64,000 bases of DNA from an uncultured Clostridia bacterium (GTDB lineage: Bacteria; Bacillota; Clostridia; Oscillospirales; Ruminococcaceae). A model generated the notes under the pieces. It saw nothing but the letters and a program-made list of their open reading frames with translations, made no database searches and had not been told where the DNA came from. The position numbers and the translations under genes are program-made. Each line of letters begins with the position of its first letter. Position 1 is the first letter of the stretch. Positions 53,095-61,469 of this stretch are shown piece after piece. The stretch spans positions 38,761 to 102,760 of the forward strand of contig CANQNK010000005.1 in the NCBI GenBank assembly GCA_947625195.1, in the 5' to 3' direction.

Positions 53095-53514
53095 ATGGCA
53101 TGTTTCCTTGTACCTGCTGCTGAGGCGATAGTTACTGCCATCGCAGCAAAAGTAATGAAATCAAATAAAAAACAGCCGGAAACGGTTAAGGTGCAGCTGA
53201 GCGGCACCGATATTGAAACGGCTGAAAAACTTTCTTTTTCAAGAAAGTTAAAGTGGCTTTCTAATCTGCTCTGGGGCGGTTCTGCATTGCTTGCATTTGA
53301 GCATATATGGCATGGTGAGGTAGTGCCGTGGTTTCCGTTTATTACGGCGGCGGGAGATCCGGCGGGCACTGCACAAATGCTTAATGAGATGGCTACCGTC
53401 GGCGTTGCAATGGCAGGGCTTGTAACGGCAGTATGGATTGGTATTATAGCCGTTGCATCCGCAGCTGAAAAGAAAGCGATAAAACGGCCTCTCAATGATT
53501 CAGGAGCGCAATAA
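53095..53514 (+). CDS. Unknown small membrane protein A upstream of larBCE
   Basis: A 139-residue protein that I cannot assign. The N-terminal hydrophobic stretch (residues 1-19, MACFLVPAAEAIVTAIAAKV) may be a membrane helix. A charged segment (20-55) follows, then helices near 55-75 (LKWLSNLLWGGSALLAFEHI) and 100-122 (VGVAMAGLVTAVWIGIIAVAS), with a basic C-terminus. The loop EHIWHGEVVPWFPF carries two His, a Glu and aromatic residues and could bind a metal. AGGAGG precedes the start. It ends one base before the start codon of protein B, so the two are a unit, and it is expressed from the attenuated leader. Confidence 0.7.
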   Translation: MACFLVPAAEAIVTAIAAKVMKSNKKQPETVKVQLSGTDIETAEKLSFSRKLKWLSNLLWGGSALLAFEHIWHGEVVPWFPFITAAGDPAGTAQMLNEMATVGVAMAGLVTAVWIGIIAVASAAEKKAIKRPLNDSGAQ

Positions 53515-53515
53515 A

Positions 53516-53833
53516 ATGACGTTACTCACAACTGTGTTTGCAGCTATCATCTCAACAGTTGTTTGGTACAGAGGAGCTCCGAAAAGCGTAATGCAGGTTG
53601 GGATTCTCTGTTGGATTTACTGGGGCGCTTCTATTATGTGGCTTGTCGACGCCGTATTTGAATACGCCGAACTTCATGAGAAATACTTTACACCGTCTCC
53701 CTCAGATATGCTTAATGATCTTTATCTAGGACTTTCAGTGGTTGCGCTAGGGCTTGTAATATGGATCGTTGTTTTGCTTATAAAAGATCCAAAGGGAGTT
53801 GTAAAGGCTGCACTTTTCAAAAAAAAGAACTGA
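53516..53833 (+). CDS. Unknown small membrane protein B upstream of larBCE
   Basis: A 105-residue protein with three predicted membrane helices: residues 1-17, about 27-47 (VGILCWIYWGASIMWLVDAVF) and about 69-90 (YLGLSVVALGLVIWIVVLLI). The loop between the last two, EYAELHEKYFTPSPSD, has acidic residues and a His. The basic C-terminus is probably cytosolic. I start at 53516, where CAGGAG stands 9 bases upstream. The gene is coupled to protein A. A hairpin separates it from larB by about 80 bases. Together A and B could be a transporter or membrane partner for the nickel-pincer system, but no homology supports a function. Confidence 0.7.
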   Translation: MTLLTTVFAAIISTVVWYRGAPKSVMQVGILCWIYWGASIMWLVDAVFEYAELHEKYFTPSPSDMLNDLYLGLSVVALGLVIWIVVLLIKDPKGVVKAALFKKKN

Positions 53834-53843
53834 TATAATACGT

Positions 53844-53878
53844 AAGCGGTTTTGCTGTGATCGGCTAAACCGCTTTTC
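53844..53878 (+). terminator. Hairpin between the membrane pair and larB
   Basis: AAGCGGTTT / AAACCGCTT (9 bp, 14-base loop) followed by TTCGC. The T-run is poor, so this may be a partial terminator or a processing/stability element that sets larBCE below the membrane pair. Confidence 0.5.
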
Positions 53879-53913
53879 GCAATGTGAATAAGATTTATAA
53901 AAGAGGCGGGTAT

Positions 53914-54669
53914 ATGAAAAGCGAAATAAAGCAGGTTTTAAAAGATATCCAAAACGGCTCTATGTCAGTCGAGGAAGCACTTGTAAGGATCAAAAAAGAA
54001 CCGTACGAGGATATTGGTTTTGCAAAAGTCGATCTGCATAGAAAACTACGGCAGGGTGCTTCTGAAGTGATTTACGGCGAAGGCAAAACGCCTGAGCAGA
54101 TCATCGGCATTGTGAATACTTTGATGAATAACAAACAGGAACATATTCTTATAACGCGGCTTTGCGCCAAGGCCGCTGAGGTTGTCAAAAACACCTATTC
54201 TCTTTCTTACTATGAAAACGCACGGGTAGGTATTATCGGAAATCAGCCGGTTCCCGACGGAATCGGAAAAATTGTAGTTGCAACCGGCGGAACAAGCGAT
54301 ATTCCTGTTGCAGAGGAAGCGTGTGTAACCGCTGAATTTTTCGGAAATTATGTAACAAGACTTTATGACGTAGGGGTTGCCGGACTGCACCGGCTTTTAT
54401 CTCATTCTGACGATATTATGAGTGCCAGCGTTATAATTGCTGTAGCCGGTATGGAGGGAGCTCTTGCCAGCGTTATCGGAGGACTTGCAGACTGTCCTGT
54501 AATTGCTGTGCCTACCAGTGTGGGATACGGCGCGTCTTTTAACGGCTTATCTGCTCTTTTGTCAATGCTCAATTCCTGTGCCAGCGGCGTCTCTGTTGTA
54601 AATATAGACAACGGTTTCGGCGCGGGATACCTTGCTAGCATGATCAACCATATGGAGGTAAAAAAATGA
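53914..54669 (+). CDS. larB: Nickel-pincer cofactor carboxylase LarB
   Basis: Carboxylates the pyridinium ring of nicotinic acid adenine dinucleotide and releases AMP, the first step to the nickel-pincer nucleotide. The 251-residue protein has an N-terminal region of ~110 residues and a PurE-like C-terminal domain: VVATGGTSDIPVAEEA, RLYDVGVAGLHRLLSH, VAGMEGALASVIGGLADCPVIAVPTSVGYGASFNGL. I start at 53914, where AGAGGCGGG precedes the ATG; the longer frame runs from 53884. The stop overlaps larC by 4 bases. Confidence 0.93.
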   Translation: MKSEIKQVLKDIQNGSMSVEEALVRIKKEPYEDIGFAKVDLHRKLRQGASEVIYGEGKTPEQIIGIVNTLMNNKQEHILITRLCAKAAEVVKNTYSLSYYENARVGIIGNQPVPDGIGKIVVATGGTSDIPVAEEACVTAEFFGNYVTRLYDVGVAGLHRLLSHSDDIMSASVIIAVAGMEGALASVIGGLADCPVIAVPTSVGYGASFNGLSALLSMLNSCASGVSVVNIDNGFGAGYLASMINHMEVKK

Positions 54670-55874
54670 ATGTTTTATATTTAGATTGCTCAATGGGCGC
54701 AGCGGGAGATATGCTTGCGGCATCTCTTCTGGAACTTATGCCAAATCCCGACGAGTTTATTGATAAGCTGAATGCGCTTTCAATTCCTGGCGTAAAATTC
54801 ACAAAGGAAAAATCTATAAGATGTGGCATTACTGGAACGCATATTGCGGTTACGGTAAACGAAACCGAAGAAAGCGAAGAAATGTACGGACATATGCACA
54901 GACACGAACATCACAATCACGAAGGTGAAACACATCACCACAGCAGTATGCACGAAATCGGGCATATCATATCAAAGCTCGATCTACCTGAAAAGGTAAG
55001 AGAGGATGCGTCAGCGGTTTACCGGCTGATAGCTGAAGCGGAAAGTCACGCCCACGGCGTACCTGTATCCGAAATACATTTTCACGAAGTCGGCACTATG
55101 GACGCCATTGCCGATATTTGTGCCGTTTGCATGCTTATGAACGCTCTTGCCCCGAATGAGGTGATCGTGTCGCCCGTCCACGTCGGAAAAGGAAACGTAA
55201 AATGCGCCCACGGAATCCTTCCCGTTCCTGCTCCGGCAACCGCATATATTTTAAAGGACATCCCTATCTACAGCGGCGAAATTGACGGAGAGCTTTGTAC
55301 TCCTACTGGCGCGGCGCTTCTCAGGCATTTTGCAACTCGCTTTGGAAATATGCCCGTCATGAAAACTCATAAGATTGGTTACGGAATGGGGAAAAAGGAT
55401 TTTGAAATTGCAAACTGCGTTCGTGCATTGTTTGGAGAAACACAAGACAAGACAGATATAGTGTCGGAGCTTTCCTGTAATGTGGACGATATGACGGCAG
55501 AAGCAATCAGCTTTGCGGTTGAACGCCTGTTTGAAGGCGGTGCAAAGGAAGTCTATACGGTTGCGATAGGTATGAAAAAGTCCCGCCCCGGCACATTGAT
55601 TCGAGTAATGTGTAAGGCGCAAGACAAGGAAAACATTATAAGACTGTTGTTTAAATATACAACCACTATCGGCGTGCGTGAGGCCGTAACCTCCAGGTAT
55701 GTTTTAAAGCGAAGCGTTAAAACGCTTCATACTCCTTACGGAGATGTGCGACGCAAAACTTCCTGCGGCTATGGAGTTACCCGTACAAAGTACGAATATG
55801 ACGACCTTGCTCGCATTGCCAGAGAGAAAAATCTCAGCATAGAAGAAGTTTGCAAGCTGATCGAAAGCTTTTGA
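54666..55874 (+). CDS. larC: Nickel-pincer cofactor cyclometallase LarC
   Basis: Inserts nickel into the dithio-pyridinium mononucleotide in a CTP-dependent way, the last step of cofactor synthesis. The 402-residue protein starts with the conserved YLDCSMGAAGDMLAASLLEL. It has a strongly His-rich nickel-binding stretch at residues ~75-100 (HMHRHEHHNHEGETHHH), then HFHEVGTMDAIADICAVCML and the C-terminal half with CNVDDMTAEAISFAVERLFEGGA. In Lactobacillus plantarum larC needs a programmed frameshift; here it is a single open frame. It is coupled to larB by a 4-base overlap and followed by larE after 37 bases. Confidence 0.95.
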   Translation: MNVLYLDCSMGAAGDMLAASLLELMPNPDEFIDKLNALSIPGVKFTKEKSIRCGITGTHIAVTVNETEESEEMYGHMHRHEHHNHEGETHHHSSMHEIGHIISKLDLPEKVREDASAVYRLIAEAESHAHGVPVSEIHFHEVGTMDAIADICAVCMLMNALAPNEVIVSPVHVGKGNVKCAHGILPVPAPATAYILKDIPIYSGEIDGELCTPTGAALLRHFATRFGNMPVMKTHKIGYGMGKKDFEIANCVRALFGETQDKTDIVSELSCNVDDMTAEAISFAVERLFEGGAKEVYTVAIGMKKSRPGTLIRVMCKAQDKENIIRLLFKYTTTIGVREAVTSRYVLKRSVKTLHTPYGDVRRKTSCGYGVTRTKYEYDDLARIAREKNLSIEEVCKLIESF

Positions 55875-55911
55875 TTGTAAACTGATGAAATCACTAAAAA
55901 AGGAGCTTTAA

Positions 55912-56718
55912 ATGAACGCGTTACAAGAAAAAAAGCAGCGTCTGGAATCGTATCTTCGAGAACTCGGCAGTGTGATCATAGCCTTTTCTTCAGGTGTTGA
56001 CTCTACATTTCTTCTGAAAGTCGCACACGACATTTTGGGCGATAAAGTCGTAGCCGTTACCGCGCGCTCCTGCTCATTCCCCGAACGGGAGCTTAATGAA
56101 GCAAAGGCTTTTTGTAAAGCCGAAGGCATTGAGCATATTATCTTTGAATCTGAAGAGCTGTCGATAGATGGTTTTGCTCAAAACCCGAAAAACCGCTGCT
56201 ACTTGTGCAAGCGTGAGCTGTTCACAAAAATGCTCGGTATTGCAGAGCAGAAAAAGATTCCGTATATAGCAGAGGGCTCAAACATAGATGACAACGGTGA
56301 TTACCGTCCCGGACTGATTGCAGTTTCCGAGCTGAATATAAAAAGCCCGCTGCGTGAGACCGGATTTACAAAGGCAGAGATCCGTCAGTTGTCAAAGAAG
56401 CTCGGACTTTTTACCTGGAATAAGCAGTCCTTTGCCTGCCTGTACTCGCGCTTTGTATACGGAGAAACCATAACGAAAGAAAAGATTACAATGGTAGATA
56501 AAGCTGAACAAAAACTGATCGATCTCGGATTTAATCAGGTGCGGGTAAGGATTCACGGAAAAATTGCTCGGATCGAAATTGAACAATCTGAATTTGAAAA
56601 AATTCTGAAAAAAGATACAGCATCAGAGCTGAACCGTTATTTTCAGAAACTTGGATTTGCTTATGTAACGCTTGATCTTGGAGGATATAAAACGGGCAGT
56701 ATGAACAAAACACTATAG
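55912..56718 (+). CDS. larE: ATP-dependent sacrificial sulfur transferase LarE
   Basis: Adds sulfur to the two carboxylates of the pincer precursor. The 268-residue protein has the PP-loop FSSGVDSTFLLKVAHD and NRCYLCKRELF plus SFACLYSRFVYGE. Three Cys are seen at 96, 99 (C-x-x-C) and 176. LarE of L. plantarum uses a single Cys176 that is sacrificed, while homologues with three Cys, as in Thermotoga maritima, bind a [4Fe-4S] cluster that can carry an extra sulfide. The pattern here fits the cluster type, which would spare the enzyme. AAGGAG precedes the start. larA (lactate racemase) or another pincer enzyme is not in the window. Confidence 0.93.
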   Translation: MNALQEKKQRLESYLRELGSVIIAFSSGVDSTFLLKVAHDILGDKVVAVTARSCSFPERELNEAKAFCKAEGIEHIIFESEELSIDGFAQNPKNRCYLCKRELFTKMLGIAEQKKIPYIAEGSNIDDNGDYRPGLIAVSELNIKSPLRETGFTKAEIRQLSKKLGLFTWNKQSFACLYSRFVYGETITKEKITMVDKAEQKLIDLGFNQVRVRIHGKIARIEIEQSEFEKILKKDTASELNRYFQKLGFAYVTLDLGGYKTGSMNKTL

Positions 56719-56893
56719 AAAAAATCTGTAATGTTTCTTAAGCGTTTGATAATTAAAAATGATTGTTCGGTAATTAAAAAACTATATACAAAAACCGCAT
56801 ATATGCTTAAAATCTGCACAGAGCCGAATATTTTCAAACAGCTTTAGAATTATTTCTAAAAACATGAGTAAAATATATTTGAGGTGACTTATT

Positions 56894-57061
56894 ATGCCAT
56901 ATAAAAATCTCAGTCATTTGCTGCTGTCAAGCTCAAGCTCAAGGAATTACTTCTTTTCATTGCCCGGAGAGGTGCAGCTTATTCTGCGCGATCAAAACGA
57001 ATTTATTCACACCCTGTTTGAACTTCGCAGAAACGCCGAGCATATATTAAAACAAAAATAG
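56894..57061 (+). CDS. Small 55-aa hypothetical protein
   Basis: A short open frame with GAGGTGA 7 bases before its ATG. It reads MPYKNLSHLLLSSSSSRNYF and continues FSLPGEVQLILRDQNEF to the end at a TAG. A Ser run is followed by an FFSLPxEVQ segment and a helical, His/Arg-rich C-terminus. There is no membrane segment. The good ribosome-binding site, amphipathic helix and lack of overlap with other genes make it likely real. I do not recognise the family. It is an orphan between larE and the polyamine operon leader. Confidence 0.6.
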   Translation: MPYKNLSHLLLSSSSSRNYFFSLPGEVQLILRDQNEFIHTLFELRRNAEHILKQK

Positions 57062-57173
57062 CTTAATATTGTAACAAAGCTTTGGTTTCTCACGCATTTT
57101 TGCCAAAACAACCATTCTTAGTAAAAATGTATGCCTATACTGCCATTTTTCACCGTTTTTCTCTTGACAAAGC

Positions 57174-57202
57174 ACCTAAACCGTGATAAAATGTAATAAC
57201 TT
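57174..57202 (+). promoter_or_regulatory. Promoter of the polyamine operon leader
   Basis: TTGACA at 57174-57179, 17 bases, TAAAAT at 57197-57202. It lies about 330 bases before speD, so a long 5' leader is made. Confidence 0.7.
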
Positions 57203-57208
57203 GCAGAA

Positions 57209-57350
57209 ATGATGTTTCAGAACTCATCATACAGCAAAGATTGACCACTTCTTAACCGAAGTCAAAGCCATACGGACAGCTAGGTCAAATGCCGGCACGG
57301 CAACTTCTGTTGCTTTATTGATTGGACTTTTCAGTCAAATAGAATTTTAT
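57209..57350 (+). ncRNA. Candidate structured leader RNA (aptamer region) upstream of speD
   Basis: Hand pairing gives a row of stems: ATGATG / CATCAT (57218-57240 region) closed by TGC / GCA; a junction closed by GACC / GGTC (57243-57288 region) that encloses the hairpin ACTTC / GAAGT and an AGC / GCT stem; GCCG-GCA-CGGC and an overlapping GCAAC-TTCT-GTTGC (57290-57320 region); and GACT-TTTC-AGTC (57328-57340 region). The density of stems in an otherwise AT-rich gap and the terminator downstream point to a cis-regulatory RNA, perhaps sensing a polyamine or SAM. I did not recognise a known class. The rest of this 467-base gap is AT-rich without a gene. Confidence 0.45.
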
Positions 57351-57475
57351 AAGTTTGTTTTTATTTTGCATCAACTTGTGAAACGGTCAATAAGAGTAGT
57401 AAAAGTATATTTGCTATACAAGCTCTGAAACCAGCATTAAAATATCTGTTCGTTTTATGCAACAATATGATTTTT

Positions 57476-57516
57476 AAAGCACACAAGAGAAAAATTCTTG
57501 AGTGCTTTTTTGTTTT
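57476..57516 (+). terminator. Strong attenuator terminator abutting speD
   Basis: AAAGCAC-A-CAAGA pairs with TCTTG-A-GTGCTTT around a 7-base loop and is followed by TTTGTTTT. The T-run ends only two bases before the GAGGTG ribosome-binding site of speD. CTTGTG at 57375-57380 can pair with CACAAG (57482-57487) in the first arm, a possible antiterminator. Confidence 0.8.
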
Positions 57517-57528
57517 GAGGTGAAAACT

Positions 57529-58290
57529 ATGGAAAATAAACTTAAGCTTTACGGATTCAACAATCTTACAAAATCATTAAGCTTTAATATATACGATGTA
57601 TGCTATGCAAAAACTCTCAAGGAGCAGAAGGACTATATTGATTATATAGATGAGCAGTACAACTCTAAGAGAATAACCGATATTATGACTCACCTTACCG
57701 AAATGATAGGCGCTCAGGTTTTAAGCATATCCCGGCAGGACTACGATCCTCAGGGTGCGTCTGCGACCTTTCTGATTGCAGACGATACTATGGTGCCTGC
57801 GGGTGGAAATGAGATCGTCGCTCATCTTGACAAAAGCCACGTAACGGTACATACCTACCCAGAGTTTCACCCACACAACAGTATCGTGACCTTTAGAGTG
57901 GACATCGACGTTGCGACCTGCGGAAAAATAACTCCTCTGACTGCGCTTGATTATCTTATCGGAAGCTTTGACTCAGACATAATAACTATGGATTACAGAG
58001 TAAGAGGCTTTACCAGAAACATTGACGGCGAAAAGCTTTTTATCGACCACGACATTACGTCCATTCAGGATTACATCAACCGCGAAACGCTAAAAAAATA
58101 TGATGCAATTGACATAAATGTTTATCAAGCAAACATTTTTCACACAAAAATGCTTATAAAGGAGCTTTATTTACAGAACTATCTTTTCAACACAGATATA
58201 GACGAGCTTCCCCCTCATAAAAGACTTGACATAAGCACGGCCCTTAAACGAGAAATGATCGAAATCTTTAACGGAAGGAATGTTTATTGA
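57529..58290 (+). CDS. speD: S-adenosylmethionine decarboxylase proenzyme
   Basis: Makes decarboxylated SAM, the aminopropyl donor for spermidine. The 253-residue protein is the long proteobacterial type (E. coli SpeD is 264). Self-cleavage before Ser103 in [14 protein letters not shown] creates the pyruvoyl group. The conserved Cys/His region is [34 protein letters not shown] start at 57529, where GAGGTGA precedes the ATG; a longer frame begins inside the terminator. The gene opens a six-gene operon, and its 3' end overlaps or abuts the decarboxylase gene that follows. Confidence 0.93.
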   Translation: MENKLKLYGFNNLTKSLSFNIYDVCYAKTLKEQKDYIDYIDEQYNSKRITDIMTHLTEMIGAQVLSISRQDYDPQGASATFLIADDTMVPAGGNEIVAHLDKSHVTVHTYPEFHPHNSIVTFRVDIDVATCGKITPLTALDYLIGSFDSDIITMDYRVRGFTRNIDGEKLFIDHDITSIQDYINRETLKKYDAIDINVYQANIFHTKMLIKELYLQNYLFNTDIDELPPHKRLDISTALKREMIEIFNGRNVY

Positions 58291-59744
58291 ATATGCTTGA
58301 TCAAAACCGTGCTCCTATTTACGAGGCGTTACAGCAATTCAAAAAAATGCGCATAGTTCCGTTTGATGTTCCCGGACATAAAAGAGGGCGCGGAAATTCG
58401 GAGCTTACCGAATTTCTAGGTCAGAGCTGTCTTGATGTAGACGTAAATTCTATGAAACCTCTGGACAACCTCTGCCATCCCGTTTCCGTTATACGTGAAG
58501 CGGAAAGTCTTACTGCTGAGGCGTTCGGCGCTGAAAACGCTTTTTTTATGGTAGGCGGAACCACATCTTCGGTGCAGAGCATGATAATGTACGCCTGCAA
58601 AAGCGGCGATAAAATAATACTTCCGAGAAATGTCCACAGAAGCGCTATAAACGCACTGATTTTGTGCGACGCCATTCCCGTTTACGTCAATCCCGAGGTT
58701 AACAGTAACCTCGGAATTTCGTTGGGAATGTCGGTAAGCGAGGTTGAGAAAGCAATTAAGGAACACCCCGAAGCAAAGGCGATACTTGTAAACAATCCCA
58801 CCTACTACGGCGTTTGCTCAGACTTAAAAAAAATTACCGAGCTTGCTCACGAAAACGGTATGCTTTGCCTTGTTGACGAGGCTCACGGAACTCATTTTTA
58901 TTTCGGCGATGGTTTTCCCCTTACCGCAATGGAAGCAGGTGCAGATATTTCATCCGTAAGTATGCACAAGTCCGGCGGCAGTCTCACGCAAAGCTCATTT
59001 CTTCTTATGGGTAAGAGTATAAACTCAGATTATATGCGCCAGATAGTAAATCTTACCCAGACCACCAGTGCATCGTATCTTTTGCTGTCAAGCCTTGATA
59101 TTTCACGAAAACGACTGGCGCTGAACGGAAAAGATATTTTTTCAAAGGCCGTTAAAATGGCGGAATACGCACGCGCAGAGATAAACTCAATAGGCGGATA
59201 TTACGCCTTTTCAAAGGAGCTTATAAACGGAGACAGCATATGTGATTTTGACGTTTCAAAGCTGTCGGTACACACTCTGTCTGTCGGTCTTGCGGGAATT
59301 GAAGTGTACGACATTCTCCGTGACGAGTATGACATACAGATAGAGTTCGGCGATTTAGGCAACATACTCGCATATCTATCAATCGGTGACAGAAAACAGG
59401 ATATCGAGCGCCTTATCAGTGCTCTTTCCGAAATACGACGGCGCTTTGGGCGCGCAAAAACGGGAGAAATGCTCACTCAGGAATATATAAACCCTATTGT
59501 GGCTCAGTCTCCGCGAAAGGCATTTTACGCCGATAAGATTTCACTTGAGCTTGACAAAACTGTTGGGCGGGTATGCAGTGAATTTGTAATGTGCTATCCT
59601 CCCGGAATACCTGTTCTTGCTCCCGGTGAGCTTATTACGGAAGACATCATAAGATATATAAAGTACGCCAAGGAAAAAGGGTGCTCAATGACGGGTACTG
59701 AAGACATAAACATTGAGCGGCTCAACGTTTTGAAAGGAGTATAA
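58287..59744 (+). CDS. speA: Orn/Lys/Arg decarboxylase, probably arginine decarboxylase
   Basis: A PLP enzyme of 485 residues, the short aspartate-aminotransferase-fold type found in Firmicutes (Bacillus SpeA-like). Visible are VPGHKRGRG at the N-terminus, the PLP region [32 protein letters not shown], and the Schiff-base Lys228 in [15 protein letters not shown]. The C-terminal domain has [16 protein letters not shown]. Arginine is the likely substrate because an agmatinase gene lies downstream; lysine or ornithine cannot be excluded. The start is either TTG at 58287 (7 bases after AAGGA) or ATG at 58293. Confidence 0.88.
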   Translation: MNMLDQNRAPIYEALQQFKKMRIVPFDVPGHKRGRGNSELTEFLGQSCLDVDVNSMKPLDNLCHPVSVIREAESLTAEAFGAENAFFMVGGTTSSVQSMIMYACKSGDKIILPRNVHRSAINALILCDAIPVYVNPEVNSNLGISLGMSVSEVEKAIKEHPEAKAILVNNPTYYGVCSDLKKITELAHENGMLCLVDEAHGTHFYFGDGFPLTAMEAGADISSVSMHKSGGSLTQSSFLLMGKSINSDYMRQIVNLTQTTSASYLLLSSLDISRKRLALNGKDIFSKAVKMAEYARAEINSIGGYYAFSKELINGDSICDFDVSKLSVHTLSVGLAGIEVYDILRDEYDIQIEFGDLGNILAYLSIGDRKQDIERLISALSEIRRRFGRAKTGEMLTQEYINPIVAQSPRKAFYADKISLELDKTVGRVCSEFVMCYPPGIPVLAPGELITEDIIRYIKYAKEKGCSMTGTEDINIERLNVLKGV

Positions 59745-59745
59745 T

Positions 59746-60597
59746 ATGGAGCTTTGGTTTACCGAAAGACATACGCCTAACGTTAAATTTTCAATACGGG
59801 TTGACAGACAGCTTTACAGCGGATACAGCGAATTTCAGCGCATAGATGTTTTTGACTCAAAGGAGTTCGGACGCTTTTTGACTCTTGACGGGTATATGAT
59901 GCTTACTGAAAAGGACGAGTTTATTTATCACGAAATGATAACTCACACGCCTATGGCAGTTCATCCGAATCCGAAAAACATTCTGGTAATAGGTGCGGGT
60001 GACGGAGGAGTAGTAAGAGAGCTTACAAGATATCCCTCTGTTGAGCGAATAGACCTCGTTGAAATAGACGAGCTTGTAATTGAAGTCAGCAAGCAGTACC
60101 TGCCGACTACCGCCTGCCGCTTTGATGACCCGAGACTTAACATCTACTGCGAGGACGGAGTAAAGTTCGTTCGCAAGTGTGAAAATGAATACGATATTAT
60201 AATAGTTGATTCCACAGACCCGTTCGGACCGGGCGAGGGATTGTTTACAAAAGAGTTTTACGGAAGCTGCTTTAAGGCTCTTAAAGAAGACGGAATAATG
60301 GTGAATCAGCACGAAAGTCCGTTTTACGCCGAGGACGCAGCCTCAATGCAGCGCTCTCACAAACGCATAGTCGAAAGCTTTCCCATAAGCAAGGTATATC
60401 AGGCTCATATTCCTACATACCCGTCGGGGCACTGGCTTTTCGGATTTGCTTCTAAAAAATATCACCCCACAAACGACTACAACGGTACAAAGTGGAATAT
60501 GCTAGGTCTGAATACGAGATACTACAACCCAAGACTTCATGTGGGAGCGTTTGCGCTTCCCAATTATGTTGAGGAGCTGTTAAGAGATGTTGAATAA
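59746..60597 (+). CDS. speE: Spermidine synthase (polyamine aminopropyltransferase)
   Basis: Transfers the aminopropyl group from decarboxylated SAM to putrescine, or to agmatine in Thermus-type enzymes. The 283-residue protein starts LWFTERHTPNVKFS and has the SAM-binding VIGAGDGGVVRELTRYPSV, the acidic DLVEIDELVIEVSKQYLP, and the catalytic DSTDPFGPGEGLFTKEFY. It begins one base after the decarboxylase gene and its last 11 bases overlap speB. Acceptor preference cannot be told from these motifs. Confidence 0.93.
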   Translation: MELWFTERHTPNVKFSIRVDRQLYSGYSEFQRIDVFDSKEFGRFLTLDGYMMLTEKDEFIYHEMITHTPMAVHPNPKNILVIGAGDGGVVRELTRYPSVERIDLVEIDELVIEVSKQYLPTTACRFDDPRLNIYCEDGVKFVRKCENEYDIIIVDSTDPFGPGEGLFTKEFYGSCFKALKEDGIMVNQHESPFYAEDAASMQRSHKRIVESFPISKVYQAHIPTYPSGHWLFGFASKKYHPTNDYNGTKWNMLGLNTRYYNPRLHVGAFALPNYVEELLRDVE

Positions 60598-61444
60598 AAA
60601 TATACAGACCTTCATTGGCTGCGACTGCGACTATAAAGACTCCCAGATAGTGATTTTCGGCGCGCCATTTGACAGCACCACCTCTTTTCGGCCGGGAACG
60701 AGATTTGCATCCCAGGCAATGAGGAGTGAAAGCTTCGGGATAGAAACCTACTCACCGTATCAGGATAAGGATCTTACTGACATAAAGGTTTTTGACAGCG
60801 GAGATTTAGAGCTGCCATTCGGCTGCCCCGAGCAGGCGCTCTCGGATATTGAAGATAGAACACTAACTATACTTGACGACGGAAAAATCCCCTGCATGAT
60901 AGGAGGCGAGCATCTCGTAACTCTCGGAGCGGTAAGGGCTGCGTCAAAAAAATACAGTGATCTTGCTGTCATTCAGTTTGATGCCCACGCCGACCTCAGA
61001 AATGATTACCTGGGCGCAAAGCTTTCTCATGCCTGCGTAATGAGAAGATGCCACGACCTTTTGGGTGACGGCAGAATTTTTCAGTTTGGGATAAGAAGCG
61101 GCGAAAGAGAGGAATTTTTGTTTGCAAATGAACACACCTTTATGAACAGATTTGACCTTAGCAATATATCAAAAACAGTACAAAAAATCGGACAAGCTCC
61201 CGTTTACTTCACACTTGACCTTGACATTTTAGACCCCGGCGAATTTCCGGGTACAGGTACGCCTGAAGCTGGCGGAGTAAGCTTTACAGCACTTCTTTAC
61301 GCGGCAAGGGAAGTATCAAAGCTTAATATTGTAGGGTTTGATGTCAATGAGCTTTCCCCTGTTTATGACACAAGCGGCAGATCTACCGCGTTGGCGTGCA
61401 AAATTTTAAGAGAAATTCTGCTTGCGATTTCTCACAAAAACTAA
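60587..61444 (+). CDS. speB: Agmatinase-family ureohydrolase
   Basis: A binuclear manganese enzyme of 285 residues that removes urea from agmatine to give putrescine, or from N1-aminopropylagmatine to give spermidine. Metal ligands are in GGEHLVTLG (His), VIQFDAHADLRNDY (Asp, His, Asp) and FTLDLDILDPGEFPGTGTPE (two Asp). The FGAPFDSTTSFRPGTRFA loop is typical of agmatinases. It overlaps speE by 11 bases. Given speE and the carboxyspermidine-type genes beside it, either substrate is possible. Confidence 0.92.
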   Translation: MLNKNIQTFIGCDCDYKDSQIVIFGAPFDSTTSFRPGTRFASQAMRSESFGIETYSPYQDKDLTDIKVFDSGDLELPFGCPEQALSDIEDRTLTILDDGKIPCMIGGEHLVTLGAVRAASKKYSDLAVIQFDAHADLRNDYLGAKLSHACVMRRCHDLLGDGRIFQFGIRSGEREEFLFANEHTFMNRFDLSNISKTVQKIGQAPVYFTLDLDILDPGEFPGTGTPEAGGVSFTALLYAAREVSKLNIVGFDVNELSPVYDTSGRSTALACKILREILLAISHKN

Positions 61445-61469
61445 GAATACAAATTTTAAGGAGAGTAAG

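Noticed and set aside
54666..55874. Programmed frameshift in larC as in L. plantarum
   Set aside because: The gene is one continuous 402-codon frame containing both the N- and C-terminal larC regions.
57236..57345. Cyclic-di-GMP-I riboswitch upstream of speD
   Set aside because: CAAAGCC and a later GCCGG recall parts of that motif, but the order of elements and the GNRA tetraloop/receptor are missing.
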